Assembly: GCA_024349245.1 (NCBI GenBank)
Contig: JALDNG010000021.1
Coordinates: 556,001-620,000, forward strand
Reading direction: 5' to 3'
Source: Neodontobutis hainanensis
Taxonomy: Eukaryota > Chordata > Actinopteri > Gobiiformes > Odontobutidae
DNA length: 64,000 nucleotides
Shown piece after piece: positions 21,401 to 34,449 of the stretch (its first letter is position 1; each line of letters begins with the position of its first letter). The position numbers and the translations under genes were made by a program. A model generated the notes under the pieces. It saw nothing but the letters and a program-made list of their open reading frames with translations. It searched no databases and was not told the DNA's origin.

Positions 21401-23369
21401 CATATTTTCTAAAACTTGGCCCAAAATTTTTTTTATATTTCCAGTTCTCGATTGCCTCGTTAATCCACCGGTGCTGTTTGTTTGCCTCCGTAGTTAAAAT
21501 CCGGGCTTTGTCCCTGTCCAGTAGAAGGTTTTCTTTCTTACAGTGGTCTGAGAATGCTTGCTGAAATGTCTGAGGAAGACTGCAGGAAGTTTATCAGTTA
21601 AAACATGTCATGGTAAACACTTGAAAACATTTGTCTGATTATAAGAAAGTAAAATGTTTATGAAAGACCAAAGGAACCATTTTTGGACTATGTTTCATTG
21701 TACTAAGAGATCCATTTTTGTCCAAACATGCTGTCGTCGGGGCCGGACAGTTTACACAGTGTTCTTTGTTCTGCCGAGATGAAGATGGCTGCTTGGAGAC
21801 CTTCACTAAAGTACAAGAACTAAAACCCAATTAATTCATTGTTGCACCAGTCCTTTTCTGTTCAAACAAGAAAAGTGAATTGTTATTTTGAGAAATTTAA
21901 CAGAATTAAGTCTGTATAATGAAAAAACGGGAGGAAAGAGAAGTGCTTCTGTACATCATAAAGACCCTTTAATGTTAAAGTTAATGTGAGGGCATTAGGC
22001 TGGTTCTGGGGTTTATTTACCCTCTGCCTCCTCTTCAATATAACCAATTTACCCCCTTTTATCAAATATTTCACCTCATTTTACTGTAACGTAGCAACTG
22101 TACAATCTTCAACAACCTCAGCTTTGCATTAGTCTCTCAGCCCCGGTGTTTATTCACATTTGTACAGAAATATAACCTTGTCATTTTAGCTGCTGTTTTA
22201 TTCTCCATTTTGTCCAAACCTTTCCAATAGTGTCAGTCACAAAGCTTTTACCAATGTCTAATGTTTGTAAATTAGCTGCGTTTTTGCAGAAAGTGCCATA
22301 ACTTTGCATGAAATGGCACAAAGTAATATAAAAGAATGAAGAGTTTTATGCCAAAATATGCTATTTATACAATGTAGATAAAACTAAGAAACGCCTAAAT
22401 GTTGACTGTTTGTTTTAGTTGCACAGCATCTTCTCAAAAGCAAAGACTGTATATAAAAATGGACAAAGAGATCTGCCGATAAACCTCCTACCGAGAAATG
22501 AAATGTTGTCAATTGTAAGCTCAAATGTTAGCTGTGTGGATTTAGCCTTTTATAACCCTACTAACGGCTAACTTGCGGCACTTATTAGCCAAATATGGCA
22601 ACTCCTGGCTCCATTTCCAATTAATTTCCAATCAGGGATTTTTTTTTGTCAGGCCTAAACTTATCCAAGCTCATGTCACTTCTACGTCCATTTTTGTGAA
22701 CAGTCTATGCTTTATATGTGCCATATTTAGTTTTAAACCTTTGCTTAAAAACATTGTTAAATTGTCAAAACCGCTACATGAACCGTTCCTTCGTGGTGCT
22801 TTTGACTGTCCAAAAGAAAAGGGATGTTTACATTGATATTGTTTTATTCTTTGTTTGTACCGATGGATTCTGAAGTATTAAAGCTGAAAATGAGTGCAAT
22901 CAAAATACACACTTTCTCATTTTTCACTGTTTCAAAGGCAAATGAACTCTGACAGTAACCTACCATTCCTGCAGTAAACAGGTGAATGTTTTGGCAGCGT
23001 CTAGTGTCTTTCTTCCTGAAGATTGGACAGAACATGCAGTTTTCATCTTTACTTTTACCCTGCTTCATGCTCATAAGGTAATGCCATGTTTCTCTTTTTG
23101 TGATGAATTTAAAAGGTTTAAACTTTTATGGGTCAACATGACGTGCTGCTGTGCTCAGTGCTGAGAGTGTACACATTTATAAGGTCTCGCACGGGGAATC
23201 TAATCAAATGAACAGAAAAGAAACACAAACTACAGATGGATACGATTAAACACAAGAGCTGTAACAATCCTTTATGAACTGTTGCTTTGATCAGGAATGC
23301 TGTAAAACTACAACTGACAAATCAAGCTTTTTAACTTTTTACTGTTTTTTTTTTTTTTTTTTTTTACAG
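21401..23369. other. Unassigned stretch before the orphan exon
   Basis: AT-rich sequence with only short ORFs. A block at 22982-23078 followed by GTAATG could be an exon but has no recognisable product. Nothing else is supported. Confidence 0.4.
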
Positions 23370-23546
23370 TGCTGCTTCTGTCCAGGTGACGAGCAGCTGG
23401 AGGAGGACGGATTTGATATTAAATTAAACCACTTATATTTTTCAAAACAGTCCCAGTGCAGCGTGGGTAAAGGCCGTGGAGGAGCCACAGATTCGTCAGA
23501 TTCAGAGGAGGAGCTGTGGATTGGAAACACCTTCAGCAGGAAGTGA
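23370..23546 (+). CDS. Probable terminal exon of an unidentified gene
   Basis: A strong acceptor (long T run then ACAG, 23343-23369) precedes an open stretch of 58 codons ending in TGA at 23544-23546. The product starts CCFCPGDEQLEEDGFD, which may be a lipidated or metal-binding cysteine cluster, passes through an acidic/serine patch (DSSDSEEELW) and ends GNTFSRK. The composition looks protein-like rather than random, and an AATAAA lies about 450 bp downstream. I do not recognise the family. Phase 0 would be compatible with splicing from dalrd3 exon 12 (ends 16847, phase 0), so an alternative dalrd3 end is possible, but a separate gene with upstream exons I cannot see is as likely. Confidence 0.4.
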   Translation, partial: CCFCPGDEQLEEDGFDIKLNHLYFSKQSQCSVGKGRGGATDSSDSEEELWIGNTFSRK

Positions 23547-23994
23547 TGAGCAGGATTCCTCCAAAGAACTCATCCCAAAGTAGGATCCTGGAGACACTGC
23601 TGACAATAACACTTTTATTTTTTTAAACTGGTGGGCACAGCTGTAAGGGGCAGGACACTCTCATGAACACAGAAGTGCTTTCATCTTTAGTCTAAGCTCC
23701 TGCTCGTTTTTAAGACTCTCTGCTGTTCCTTTTTCCACCACACGGAGGCAGCCTTTGAAGACTTTTCAGTTCACACTTTCCTGCTTCATTCACTGCAAAA
23801 ATGTTTATGGTCTTTTTTCTTCTTTTTCCAAGCATTAGTTTTGGCTTGTTCTGATCTTTAATACAAGACTAGTATAAATTAATGACTTCTTTTAATGAAA
23901 CAGGGCTAATTCTTGCTATAATCTCTGGCTAAATTCTTGTTAAAAATGACTGAAACAATGCCTTTTGTTAATTATTTTAAAGTTGATGCCATAC

Positions 23995-24000
23995 AATAAA
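23995..24000 (+). terminator. AATAAA polyadenylation signal candidate
   Basis: Canonical hexamer about 450 bp after the stop of the 23370-23546 exon, on the same strand. Confidence 0.35.
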
Positions 24001-25084
24001 TGATTTAGCTGCTTTAGCTGTAATATGTCGTGATGTAAGAGGCTCTCGTCGCTTGAAATTTTTGAAAGCATTGAACATCTGTCAGTGTTTTCCCAGAATG
24101 CCTTTTGGTTAAAGCCTGTTTGTGTTACGTAATGACTTTAATTAGCCACACAACACTCATTATAGAGATTTTTTTAAAGTACATTATGACCTTACTTTAA
24201 AACGCAGTTTCAGACAGGACTCAATTTTAAGTATTTATTCTGGAAAATGTGGCATTGGGACAAAACTGAAGCAGCAAAACAAAAGGAGAAGAAGAAACCT
24301 TAGTTATTAGTTCATTCAGCTGCAAATATCTGTTATTATGTGGTGTCAAGAGAATAATTTATATATTTTTTCATAAATAACAGATATTTAAAAGGTTAAA
24401 ATCCTGAAATTTGTTGACTTTATGGATGTTTTGAGCAGCTCTGAAGTGGTTTAAGAGATTTATTTGGGTAAAAAAAGGAAATCAATGATATATTATGATT
24501 TTATAGCATTTATTTGTGCGTGTACATTTTGTTCTCGAGGGTCCCAGAGAGAGGGGTCTGTAAGGGTTAAACAGCACTGGAGTTTTTTTAAACTCAGCAT
24601 GTCCCTTTGTACGTTTCTACTGCACCAGACTTTACATCTGGAGTATTTCCTGATGAGTGTCTGTTCGATTAATTTCCCGAACATTCGTAAATGCATCTGT
24701 CAAACGCTGCTCTGAAGGAAACGGGGGCAGGTCTGAGGTTCTGTCTTGTGATATAATCGAATAAATGTAGAATTGGATTAAATTAAAGTGTATGAATTAG
24801 GATTCTGGATGGAGCTAATTGCTGTGAACTGCTCTGTTTTTGCCTGAGGCTCTTTTATTTGAGATGTGGGGGGTTTAAAGGGGGGCAGGCAGAGGAGTAA
24901 TAACGCAGAGCCCTGAGGAGAAAATACTCATTTTATTCTGTTTTATGGCCTTTTGGAAGTATAGAGGCTTTTTATTTCAGCTCTAATGGAGGAAAATGAA
25001 CCTGAAATACGCTGCCTCCTGCTGTGTTCTGTCAGATTTGTGTTTTTAATGTAAATAAATACTACACATGCTTTAGTGAGCTAG
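24001..25084. other. Intergenic, nothing recognised
   Basis: No coding, RNA or repeat feature is supported on either strand. Confidence 0.45.
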
Positions 25085-25109
25085 TTGAAAATATACTCAA
25101 AATCAACTC

Positions 25110-25385
25110 TCAGACCTGCTGCCAATTTTTACAAGACACTTTCTTCAGCAGTGCTCCAGGAAAAAGTCTGCATCTTTCAAGAAGACTTTGATTTTTGTGC
25201 AAGACAGCGCTCACATGCATCAGAGTTCTCCAGTGCGAGGCTGGTAAAGGCCTTAAAGATGAAAAACTAATGACGTGGCCCCCTCCTTCTCCTGACTTAA
25301 ACCCTATTGGGAACTTTTGGGCCCTTCTTAAGCAGGACATTTACAGTGAAGGTAAACAGTGCACCTCTGAACAGACAGGCCTTCA
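25110..25385 (+). mobile_element. Tc1/mariner transposase fragment, second lineage
   Basis: In one plus frame the fragment reads TWPPPSPDLNPIGNFWALLK followed by QDIY, the region of the third catalytic residue (usually PDLNPIENLW) in Tc1/mariner transposases. Upstream, in another frame, FQEDFDF replaces the usual FQQDNAP block around the second aspartate. The glutamate of the ENLW motif has become glycine and the frame is broken, so the copy is dead. It differs from the Tc1 relics at 20.2 and 58.1 kb. Confidence 0.75.
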
Positions 25386-25561
25386 ACCCTTTCTTCAGTC
25401 TCAAAGGATTGTAATTTAATAAATAATATAAAATAATATTATAGTTTTGCCTTTTTGTTTTCAAATTCAGTTTAGTTTTAATTAGTTTTTAAAGTGGAGC
25501 TTAGTTTTTGAGTTTTTTTTACCAGGGGCAAGATTCAGAAAGGTCAGAAAAAGTACAATAA

Positions 25562-26155
25562 GGCCCCGGCTGTGGACTGAAGTGTGTGTGTGTGTGTGTG
25601 TCGGTGCACCTCGGCCCCTGGATAAGGTCCCGGCTGTGGACTGAAGTGTGTGTGTGTGTCGGTGCACCTCGGCCCCTGGATAAGGTCCCGGTTGTGGACT
25701 GAAGTGTGTGTGCGCACCTCGGCCCCTGGATAAGGCCCCGGTTGTGGACTGAAGTGTGTGTGTGCACCTCGGCCCCTGGATAAGGCCCCGGTTGTGGACT
25801 GAAGTGTGTGTGTGCACCTCGGCCCCTGGATAAGGTCCCGGTTGTGGACTGAAGTGTGTGTGCACCTCGGCCCCTGGATAAGGTCCCGGTTGTGGACTGA
25901 AGTGTGTGTGTGTGTGTGCACCTCGGCCCCTGGATAAGGTCCCGGTTGTGGACTGAAGTGTGTGTGTGCACCTCGGCCCCTGGATAAGGTCCCGGTTGTG
26001 GACTGAAGTGTGTGTGTGTGTGTGCACCTCGGCCCCTGGATAAGGTCCTGTGGACTGAAGTGTGTGTGCACCTCGGCCCCTGGATAAGGTCCCGGTTGTG
26101 GACTGAAGTGTGTGTGTGCACCTCGGCCCCTGGATAAGGTCCCGGTTGTGGACTG

Positions 26156-26207
<52 letters not shown>

Positions 26208-26455
26208 ACCTCGGCCCCTGGATAAGGTCCCGGTTGTGGACTGAAGTGTGTGTGTGCACCTCGGCCCCTGGATAAGGTCCCGGTTGTGGACTGAAGTGTG
26301 TGTGTGCACCTCGGCCCCTGGATAAGGTCCCGGTTGTGGACTGAAGTGTGTGTGTGTGTGTGTGTGTGCACCTCGGCCCCTGGATAAGGTCCCGGCTGTG
26401 GACTGAAGTGTGTGTGTGTGTGTGTGTGTGTGCACCTCGGCCCCTGGATAAGGCC
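25562..26455 (-). repeat. Compound minisatellite with (TG)n, about 16 units
   Basis: Units contain 'cacctcggcccctggataag' then 'gtcccggttgtggactgaag' and a (TG) run of about 4 to 24 dinucleotides. On the minus strand no unit contains a stop in any frame, so three overlapping ORFs of 371, 360 and 275 codons appear. Plus-strand reading is closed by TGA and TAA in each unit. There is no codon structure to suggest a gene. Confidence 0.95.
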
Positions 26456-26782
26456 CCTCCTCTAAAACGGACATGGACCGTTTTAATCTGATCAACTCTG
26501 GAGCAACAGCTGTCGGCAGCTGTCGTCCTGTCTCTGACCCAATCTGCTCTAATGCTCTGTCCCTCCACCCCTCTACCCCCCTCCGCCCCCGTCCCATTCA
26601 CACAGAGGGGTCAGAGGTCACACATCACAGCCCATTCTCCAGCACTGACTCTAATCCTCGAGAAGTGGATTCAATAAAACCTCATTTTCAACAATAAAAC
26701 TTTCAACTCGGACAACGACCTATTTATATTTTTGTATATTTTTCCTATTCTCTGAAACAAACCTAACCCACTGAGCTAAGAA

Positions 26783-26840
26783 AGATGGCGGCTGTAGAGT
26801 CAGATCCAGCTCGGTGCCGGCTCACTGACTCAGGGAAAGT
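26783..26840 (+). promoter_or_regulatory. YY1-like AAGATGGCGGC motif, possible first exon
   Basis: AAGATGGCGGC at 26783-26793 matches the strong YY1/translation-start composite found at many vertebrate promoters. Its ATG (26785) opens MAAVESDPARCRLTDSGK, after which GTAAAT offers a donor at about 26839. No downstream exon that would continue it was identified, so this remains a candidate start of an unknown plus-strand transcript. Confidence 0.25.
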
Positions 26841-29151
26841 AAATATGTGGTGGATTATGGTAGAAGGAGGTAATCTGTGGCTGTAATGATCGGATAAACT
26901 GTGTGAATAATGGACCATCTACTGCAGGGATTAGGGCTAAACTTAGAGCCGCAACTCAACTGGATTTAAATAAAAGTATAAAATGAGTTTGGATGTTAAT
27001 CCTGGAGTTTCCGAAGGCTCACAAAGTGCTGGATCAGGTTTTATGTTACGACTGTAGGATTTGAAGCTTTATTGGCCAAATATGTAGCACATACAAGGAA
27101 TTTAGTTGCTGCAGCCGTTTACAAACTAGTGTTTCCAGTTTAGGACAGAGTCAGAGTCAGAAAGCTTTCATCATATGTCTTCTGTCTGTACACTGCATGA
27201 AACAGGAGCTGAACTTTAGTTTGACAGAAGTTAAGGTTAATTGATCAGCCCTGTTGCACAGATTCATGTCATTAATATACTCACATTAGGACCTGGGACT
27301 GTTGTGGGCCGGGCCAACGCGGTGAACTCACTTATGCTCAATAAACCTGCGATAAACACGGTATATTCAACACCGCAGTCACAGTTTTAGATCCACTCTT
27401 TACAGTTTGTTCTAAAACCAGTGAAAACTCTCTCTGATAGTTTTAGGAAAGGTTGTTACCGTTTGGAGCATGTCACAGTGACTCAACTGATCCCATTGAA
27501 GGAAAAATATCTGTAGTGTTTAACCCCCTTAGTTTGCCAACCCCTGACCTACATGGACTTTTTAAAGACAAAAGCACTACAATAAGGTTGATTAATCACA
27601 TAAACTGATTTTTATGTACACTATATATTCTACTACATCTTCATGAAGCCCATATTCAAGGTGGTCAGTGCTTGATGTAATGTGTTAAAAAAACCTGTTA
27701 AAACAATGCCACACCAGGTTAAAAAAAACACAACAAACCAGTAACAGTCTTTTACTTCTTCTTCTTCTTCAGCCTCTAACACCAATACACCCAGAATCTA
27801 CTCGCTTTGTCTTTCTGGTTTCTAAAACATCTTCTGTGTCGTCTCTGTTTCTGTCTCTCTCTGGACACAGCTCAAGCCTCTTCAGAAGAAACTCACAAAG
27901 ATTCTTAATTGTGTTTATTGTTGAACTTTTTCTTTTGTCCTGGACGGATCTCTGAGTCTCTTGTTTGTAATCACGCCTGGCTCAGTCCGGGACACGTGTC
28001 TCCTGTCAGACTCAGAGCTGACACTTTAATAGAGCCTCGTGTACATTATCTTTGAGACGAACCGAGAACAGCTCGTATTGTATTCTGCTGCATTTACATT
28101 TGAGGCCCATTACGGCGGCGCAGACATAAGTGCAGTGAGCAGCAGGAGATTATAGTGTTATTCCTGAAGGCTTTTCATAAGTGGAAAGTGGTTTTATTTA
28201 GACCTTATTCACCTTTTATCACTGGGATCAGAGCAGAACAAAAGCCTGTTGAAGACCTGTTATACTAACCCTTGTCTGGGACTCCTGCAAACTGCCCCTC
28301 AGTCCTGCTCCAGGTCTAAAATACTTCCTCAAAGTCTCGTGTCTAATTTTGGGAAGAAAGTCCTCGGTAAGACAAAGATTTACAGATGCTGAAGTATCAT
28401 TTAAATGTGTAGCTATTGACCATTTGTGATCCATTAATCCTCTAAGGCATGAACACGAAGCAATAAGAAACCAGCTGCAGACTCTTATTTGTGCAGCATT
28501 TTGTTGAAGATCTGTCTTTTTAAAGCCAGCTCTATCCTTTTTAAAAGCAGTTCACTTCTGCTCAAAACAGCGCTGATAAAGGTTAGAGTCTAACCCTGGG
28601 TCAGTAGGACGTGGCTCAGTGTGAGAGCAGCGTCTTGTCGAAGAGCTGTTGTCGAGAAGCGTATCCCACTGAGAAACACCATCAGCTCCTCTCGCCCCGA
28701 ACACGACCGAAGAGCAGACGCACAGAGCTCCATCTCAGCTCCACAGGAGGCCGCTGAGGAGGAAGAGAGAGGAAGGACAAGACCTGTCCGAGGCTGTCCA
28801 CACTGATGACTTCCTGCAGGATTTGAGATTACCCCAAACTTTTTCTTTTCTTGTGTGGTAAATTATATTCATAAAAATGTAATCTGTTGTATTAAATACT
28901 CTACTGACCTGGGATCAGCTGGTCACTCAGCTGTTGTTCAAAAGCCTGTCCCTGTTTCTGACGAGACAGAGGCACTCGGAGACTCCCTGCTGCTCGATGT
29001 CTACACCGAGACGTGCATTTGCATACGTGCACGCTCGCTGCATGTTTAAGCCCAGCTCCAACCGTTTTATCGACGCAGAAGAAGAAAAACGCAGTCTGAT
29101 AATGACACGTGATTTAAAAGGTGCTTCAAAGACAAACCCGTGAAAGATCTG
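26841..29151. other. Intergenic, nothing recognised
   Basis: No convincing exon or repeat. Short ORFs such as 28621-28806 lack splice context and family resemblance. Confidence 0.4.
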
Positions 29152-29727
29152 GATGAAGACTCAGAGATGAAGACTCAGAGATGAAGACTCAGAGATGAAG
29201 ACTCAGAGAGGAAGACTCAGAGATGAAGACTCAGAGAGGAAGACTCAGAGATGAAGACTCAGAGAGGAAGACTCAGAGAGGAAGACTCAGAGAGGAAGAC
29301 TCAGAGAGGAAGACTCAGAGAGGAAGACTCAGAGAGGAAGACTGAGAGAGGAAGACTGAGAGAGGAAGACTGAGAGAGGAAGACTCAGAGATGAAGACTC
29401 AGAGATGAAGACTCAGAGATGAAGACTCAGAGAGGAAGACTCAGAGAGGAAGACTCAGAGAGGAAGACTCAGAGAGGAAGACTGAGAGAGGAAGACTCAG
29501 AGATGAAGACTCAGAGAGGAAGACTCAGAGAGGAAGACTCAGAGATGAAGACTGAGAGAGGAAGACTGAGAGAGGAAGACTGAGAGAGGAAGACTGAGAG
29601 AGGAAGACTGAGAGAGGAAGACTGAGAGAGGAAGACTGAGAGAGGAAGACTGAGAGAGGAAGACTGAGAGAGGAAGACTGAGAGAGGAAGACTGAGAGAG
29701 GAAGACTCAGAGAGGAAGACTCAGAGA
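29152..29727 (+). repeat. 14-bp purine-rich minisatellite, about 41 units
   Basis: The unit is 'agaggaagactcag', with gatgaag and actgag variants. The plus strand is about 80 percent purine. Clusters of 'actgag' units (29335-29395 and 29550-29700) suggest internal expansions. Confidence 0.93.
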
Positions 29728-32700
29728 ATGGGGTTAAAAGCTAAAGACAAAGAGAGTCACGTCTGAAAAATGGGCCACTTAACGACTCCTGATTTGTCTT
29801 CGGGGAGTAAACGTCAAAAACACAGAAAGAGAATCAATTATTGTAGATTTTAATAAAAAATGCTGTTGCTTTGAAAATGAAAAGCTGAAATATGACACAG
29901 TTCTCCAGCTCTTAGACTCTCAAGGCAGTTTTGTTTTTCCAGACAGAAGTTACAGAACTGATAATTAAAAAACATATATATATATTTTTTTTTTTTACAT
30001 TGAAAAAATAAAATAAATGATGAATTAAAAACTCTTTTGCAGACGTGGTATCAAAAACTGAATATTGAAAAATAAAGCGACAGTGATGGTTGTACAAAGT
30101 ATTTTAAAAACATCTTGAATTGGAATGGCGAGTATTAAAAACATCATTGTAGCATATATTAGCATCTAGTTAGCATAGCCATTGCTATAGTTATTAAGAT
30201 TAGTTTATGTTTTCTTTTATAGTATAGTTAGTTAATTAGCACAGTTGTAGTTAAGTTTAATATTTAGTGCAATAATGAAAGGTAAAGGGTAATGTTCAAA
30301 AATGCCTCAAACCCAGATTAACTTGAAGAAAGAAAAAAACACTGACACAAACCACTCACTTATTTTCTTTTGTCTTATTATTTCCAATCTTTATATCTTA
30401 ACTCTTGTTTACTTTCTTTAGAACACACTGGAAAGAAATAGTAAATGAGAAAATATCCTAAAGGTGCTAAAGGTGCTAAAGGTAAAGCTCTTCCAAACAA
30501 ATCCCTGTAAAAACCCTCTTCTCCACATTTGAACAAATACCTGTCTGATCGCAGTAAACACATTCCGTCCTTGTAGTCTTCTGAAAGCAGGAGACAGTTT
30601 GGAGATCTGGAAATACGCTCAGAATGTTCCAGATACATTTCATTGAGAAAAGTAAACTGTTCTAACTTTCTCGTTGCCGTAGTTTTCCTCTTTATTTCCG
30701 ATAATGACACCAGACAATACTCTGTAATCAGACTTCCTCTAATCCCACAAATCCTATTAAACCCCATCAGTGACTTCCTAATTCTGTTTTTAAAAAGCCG
30801 AGTCATTGATCTTTGTCCAAACCAGTTTAATTCAATCTAAACCCACACGTCTCCCTTTTGTCTCGGTGAAATTAGATTGTTCCTTTCTCTGTGCATTACT
30901 GGAATCCTGTAGCTCAGGTAAAGACAATGCTCTTCTTTTACATTTACCGTGGTCTTCGTGGAGCCCTGGCCTCGTCTGAGTGTTTCGGAGCCAGAGATGT
31001 TTGAACGGAGTCCAGATGGGAACAGATCGGGTTGAATCAGCTCTCGAAGGGAGACGAGCGGACTGGGTTTATTCTCTGCTTTAATGAGAGTTTACGAGGT
31101 TTGTATTTTTGGAGAATGAAAAAATGTGACATGATGCTAAATTGATTTGAAAACACGAGAGACTAATGCATTTTAATGTGAAAATACTGATAAAAGGTTT
31201 GCTTTTTTGGGCAGGTTTCCAGATCGTTTCCAGTGAATATGTGTAATAATACTGCTCAGTCTGAGTCTCGTTCGAACAGACGGAAATACAGAGAGAAAAC
31301 ACGACAACAATAGTGCGCTTTATTATAGAAATAGAAAAATAAACTCATTTCTACAGCCCATGCACAAAAGAGTTGCTAAAGGTTTGGACAAAGACAAACC
31401 AGAGAAAAATAAATGTTTGGGCTCGCAGGTCCACAAAGACTCTAGTGTGGGATGTCTGCCACCGTTGATTCAATGTTGACAAGACGTCTAGAAGCGTATT
31501 ATCAGACCTGTACATGTGCAGTGTAGGCCTATATGATTATGTTTTTGTTTTTATCCCCAGAGCATCCTGTTACAACATGATGTTAGCTGATTAAAGAACT
31601 GCTCCTGACGTTAAGACCTCAGATACAAGAGGCCGAAGTGAGTGACCGGGGGAGGAGCCTCCTGGACACCGTCCTGGAGGAGGGACCACGCCTCGGTATT
31701 CACCTGGAACCTGGAGGAAGTGTCTGGGGAGAGGGAAGTCTAGGCGTCTCTGCTTAGACTGCTGCCCTCGTGACCCGGCCCCGGGTCAGAGGGAGAAGAT
31801 GTGATGGTCCACTTCCTGTGAGTCTAAAGTGAAAACACAGACACAACTGACAGGACCGTATCACAAGAGCTTTTATTTAGAGCAGGGGCCCCCATCCTTT
31901 TTAACACCGAACTCAGCAGTTTTCACGGACCTTTTGGGGGAATTATTACATTATTACACTCATAATGTTGAGTGAGTGGGAGTCCAGGGCTTTTGGTGTG
32001 ATCTCTGACTTTATGTAATGTTCTGACGTTTGAAGTCGTCCCAAAGTCGTTTTCAGGCCACGATTCACCTGCTGGTTCACAGATAGGTTATGGATCCGTT
32101 CATTCCAACTTTGAAGGTATTTTGTGGAGAGGAAAAGCCTACGACATACGTATTACACAAAGCAGGCTTGGGCCTGTTCAGATGAAGCCATAATTTAAGT
32201 AGGATTTGTGGTATTTTCTTTAAACTTCTTTAAACTGCAGCTTTCTTATTGTTGGAAGTGGCTTCTGCCTCATCATTGGGCTTTTCCTTCTCAACAAAGG
32301 GTTAGGCTAAACTGATGGAACATGGAGCTGTGAGTTAGTCAAGTGCACTCAAGCTGGGAAAGAACTTCCTGTCATGGTTTTCAATATAAAACACCCAGAC
32401 TATCGCAAATGTCCAAAATTAAAATATAGACTTTCTGTGCTTTGCGTCTGTTCCTTGAGACTTTTATTCCTTTGTTATTTCTAAGTAACCCTACAGAAAT
32501 GTTAATATGCACACCTCAAACTAAAATATAGATTCACAAATACTCCACAGGTTCCGCTTGCAGCACCAATCACTCGATCTACAACAAGCCCACTCCTGTT
32601 GCTCCTGAAAAGATCTGCAGGTACCATTCAAACCTGAGACTCACCTAAAGTTATGTTAGGCCCTCAGCAGAATATCCTTCAGTGTTTGAACATGCTCCTT

Positions 32701-33517
32701 CAGATGAAGACAGGAATAAAAAACGAGAAAACAGCCTTTGCTTTATAATAAAAGAGATCCAGCTCTAAGGCTTTATTGGTTCATCATTTTCCATCAGAGC
32801 TCTGTTCTAAAGATTTACGTTACCATAAATAACTGTTTCAAACTTAATAATCCACTTCCAAAACTATAGTTTGTTTCTGGAAAAGCTTGACACGTTTCTT
32901 ATCTTGTTAATGGATGAATCTCTAAAGACCAAACAAATAAATGAGTTTTAGTTTAAGTACTCCTTGTCTTTTGTGAACAGAACATTAGATTTCTTCTTAT
33001 CTAGACACTTTATTAAAACACTTGGTAATAAGTTCTGCCAAATGCTTCTTGTCAGTTTAATAGAAACATGATTAAACCTCAGGCCTTTTTTATTTTTTGC
33101 TATTTCCTGTAATATCAGAACTTTAAAATATGTTGAGGATTGGGCATCTCCTGAAGCCGATACCACAAAATAAGTACTTAAAGTTGAGTATTCATCACAG
33201 ATTTCAGGGGCATCTTTGATTTGTTTTCATAAATCTTCATCTTCATAAACAGTCCAGTTATTTCCGGTTCGAGCTGACAGCCTCTGGTCGACGTATCAGT
33301 CCATGAGGTCACAGGGCGTGCAGGTGTCTGTTACCTGTTTGGTCTGTGCTGGAAAGTGAATGAGGCGTATAAGAGGCTTCCCTGTCTGAAACCTTATCTC
33401 TAAATCTGAATCTGAATCTTAAAGTCTGGATTTAAGTGTTTTTATAGGAGTCCTGCTGTGACAGAGAGCCTTTTGTGATTGTGACATCTCCAATTGTCAA
33501 CTTGTGGAGGATATTTT
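29728..33517. other. Intergenic with a LINE fragment and dispersed repeat text
   Basis: Apart from the LINE fragment at 31640-31803 there is a repeat-like block near 31885-31960 ('caggggcccccatccttttt'), similar to a common fish dispersed repeat of uncertain class. A 142-codon minus ORF at 30378-30806 has no recognised family. Confidence 0.4.
31640..31803 (+). mobile_element. LINE 3' fragment (same family as 9055-9481)
   Basis: The text 'acctggaggaagtgtctggg' and 'tctctgcttagactgctgcc' is the plus-strand version of the sequence at 9080-9200. The (GATG)n tail is lost. It is diverged and contains no ORF. Confidence 0.75.
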
Positions 33518-33603
33518 AGTCCACGTTAGATTTTATTTGGTCCACGTTAGATTTTATTTGGTCCACGTTAGATTTTATTTGGTCCACGTTAGATTTTATT
33601 TGG
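33518..33603 (+). repeat. 21-bp tandem repeat, four units
   Basis: Unit 'ggtccacgttagattttatt' plus t, nearly identical copies. Confidence 0.9.
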
Positions 33604-34449
33604 TTGTCCAAAACGGTTCTGTTTAGAGGAAAAAGGGGAACAAAAACCCAGACTGCAGAGAAAGTACTCATGGCAGATACTTTTACTATCTTTATGTAGG
33701 TTTATGTTTGTGAAAGTCCCTGTCAACTTACATTCCTCTGGGGAATGAAACCAACTCATTTAAACCTTCAACAGTAAATAATCTTATAGACTCATCTCAG
33801 ATAATTACTCTCAACACTTCCCCAGAGGCTCCGACTGAACTGTAAAAGTCCTGCAGGGCCACTTGGAGGAGAAAATATGAGCTATAAAAAATAAATAAAC
33901 CATTCTTAGTTTCCATTGCATTATAATCTGTGTAATCATAGACTAGTTTGGCTCTGCTCTTGACGCTTGTGTTAGTCATGTGCTGATTACATTATTCCTG
34001 TGAAAGGCTGACAGTATATTTCCTGTTTGTAGAAAAGCCCCATAATCTCAGCGTGGGACAGAAATAGTCTGGTCTTAAGCTCTGTGAGAGAAGAAACGGA
34101 GGAGGAGCTCGAGGAGTGTTTGTAGGACAAGACTGTGACCTACATCAGAGAGAACCCAAGGAAGAGGAAGGAGAAGAGGAAGAGGAAGAAAAGAGTCGAC
34201 AGCTGGAGGTGAGATATAAATATCTGCTGTAGTTACCTGAGCGTCTTCTGTTTTACACAACACTGGGATGTAACTGTCCTTAAAGCAAAGCCACAGTCAC
34301 AAACGGAGAAACAAATTCAGTATTTAATCAACAAAATACAAGGGCTACAGTATTTCAGAGTAACATCAGCAGATAAACCAGAGCTGGTCCAGAGCTCAGT
34401 CTAACATCTGACAAATCTTTATTTCGGCTTGAGTTTCTCCTCGGTCTTC

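Noticed and set aside
22982..23078. Candidate exon ending at GTAATG upstream of the 23370 exon
   Set aside because: Possible acceptor and donor exist, but no frame gives a recognisable or clearly protein-like product.
25482..26601. 371-, 360- and 275-codon minus ORFs
   Set aside because: All three frames of the same (TG)n minisatellite are open; no splice sites, domain or codon pattern supports a protein.
30378..30806. 142-codon minus ORF
   Set aside because: No recognised family, no flanking splice signals that link it to another exon, and AT-rich context; length alone is weak support.
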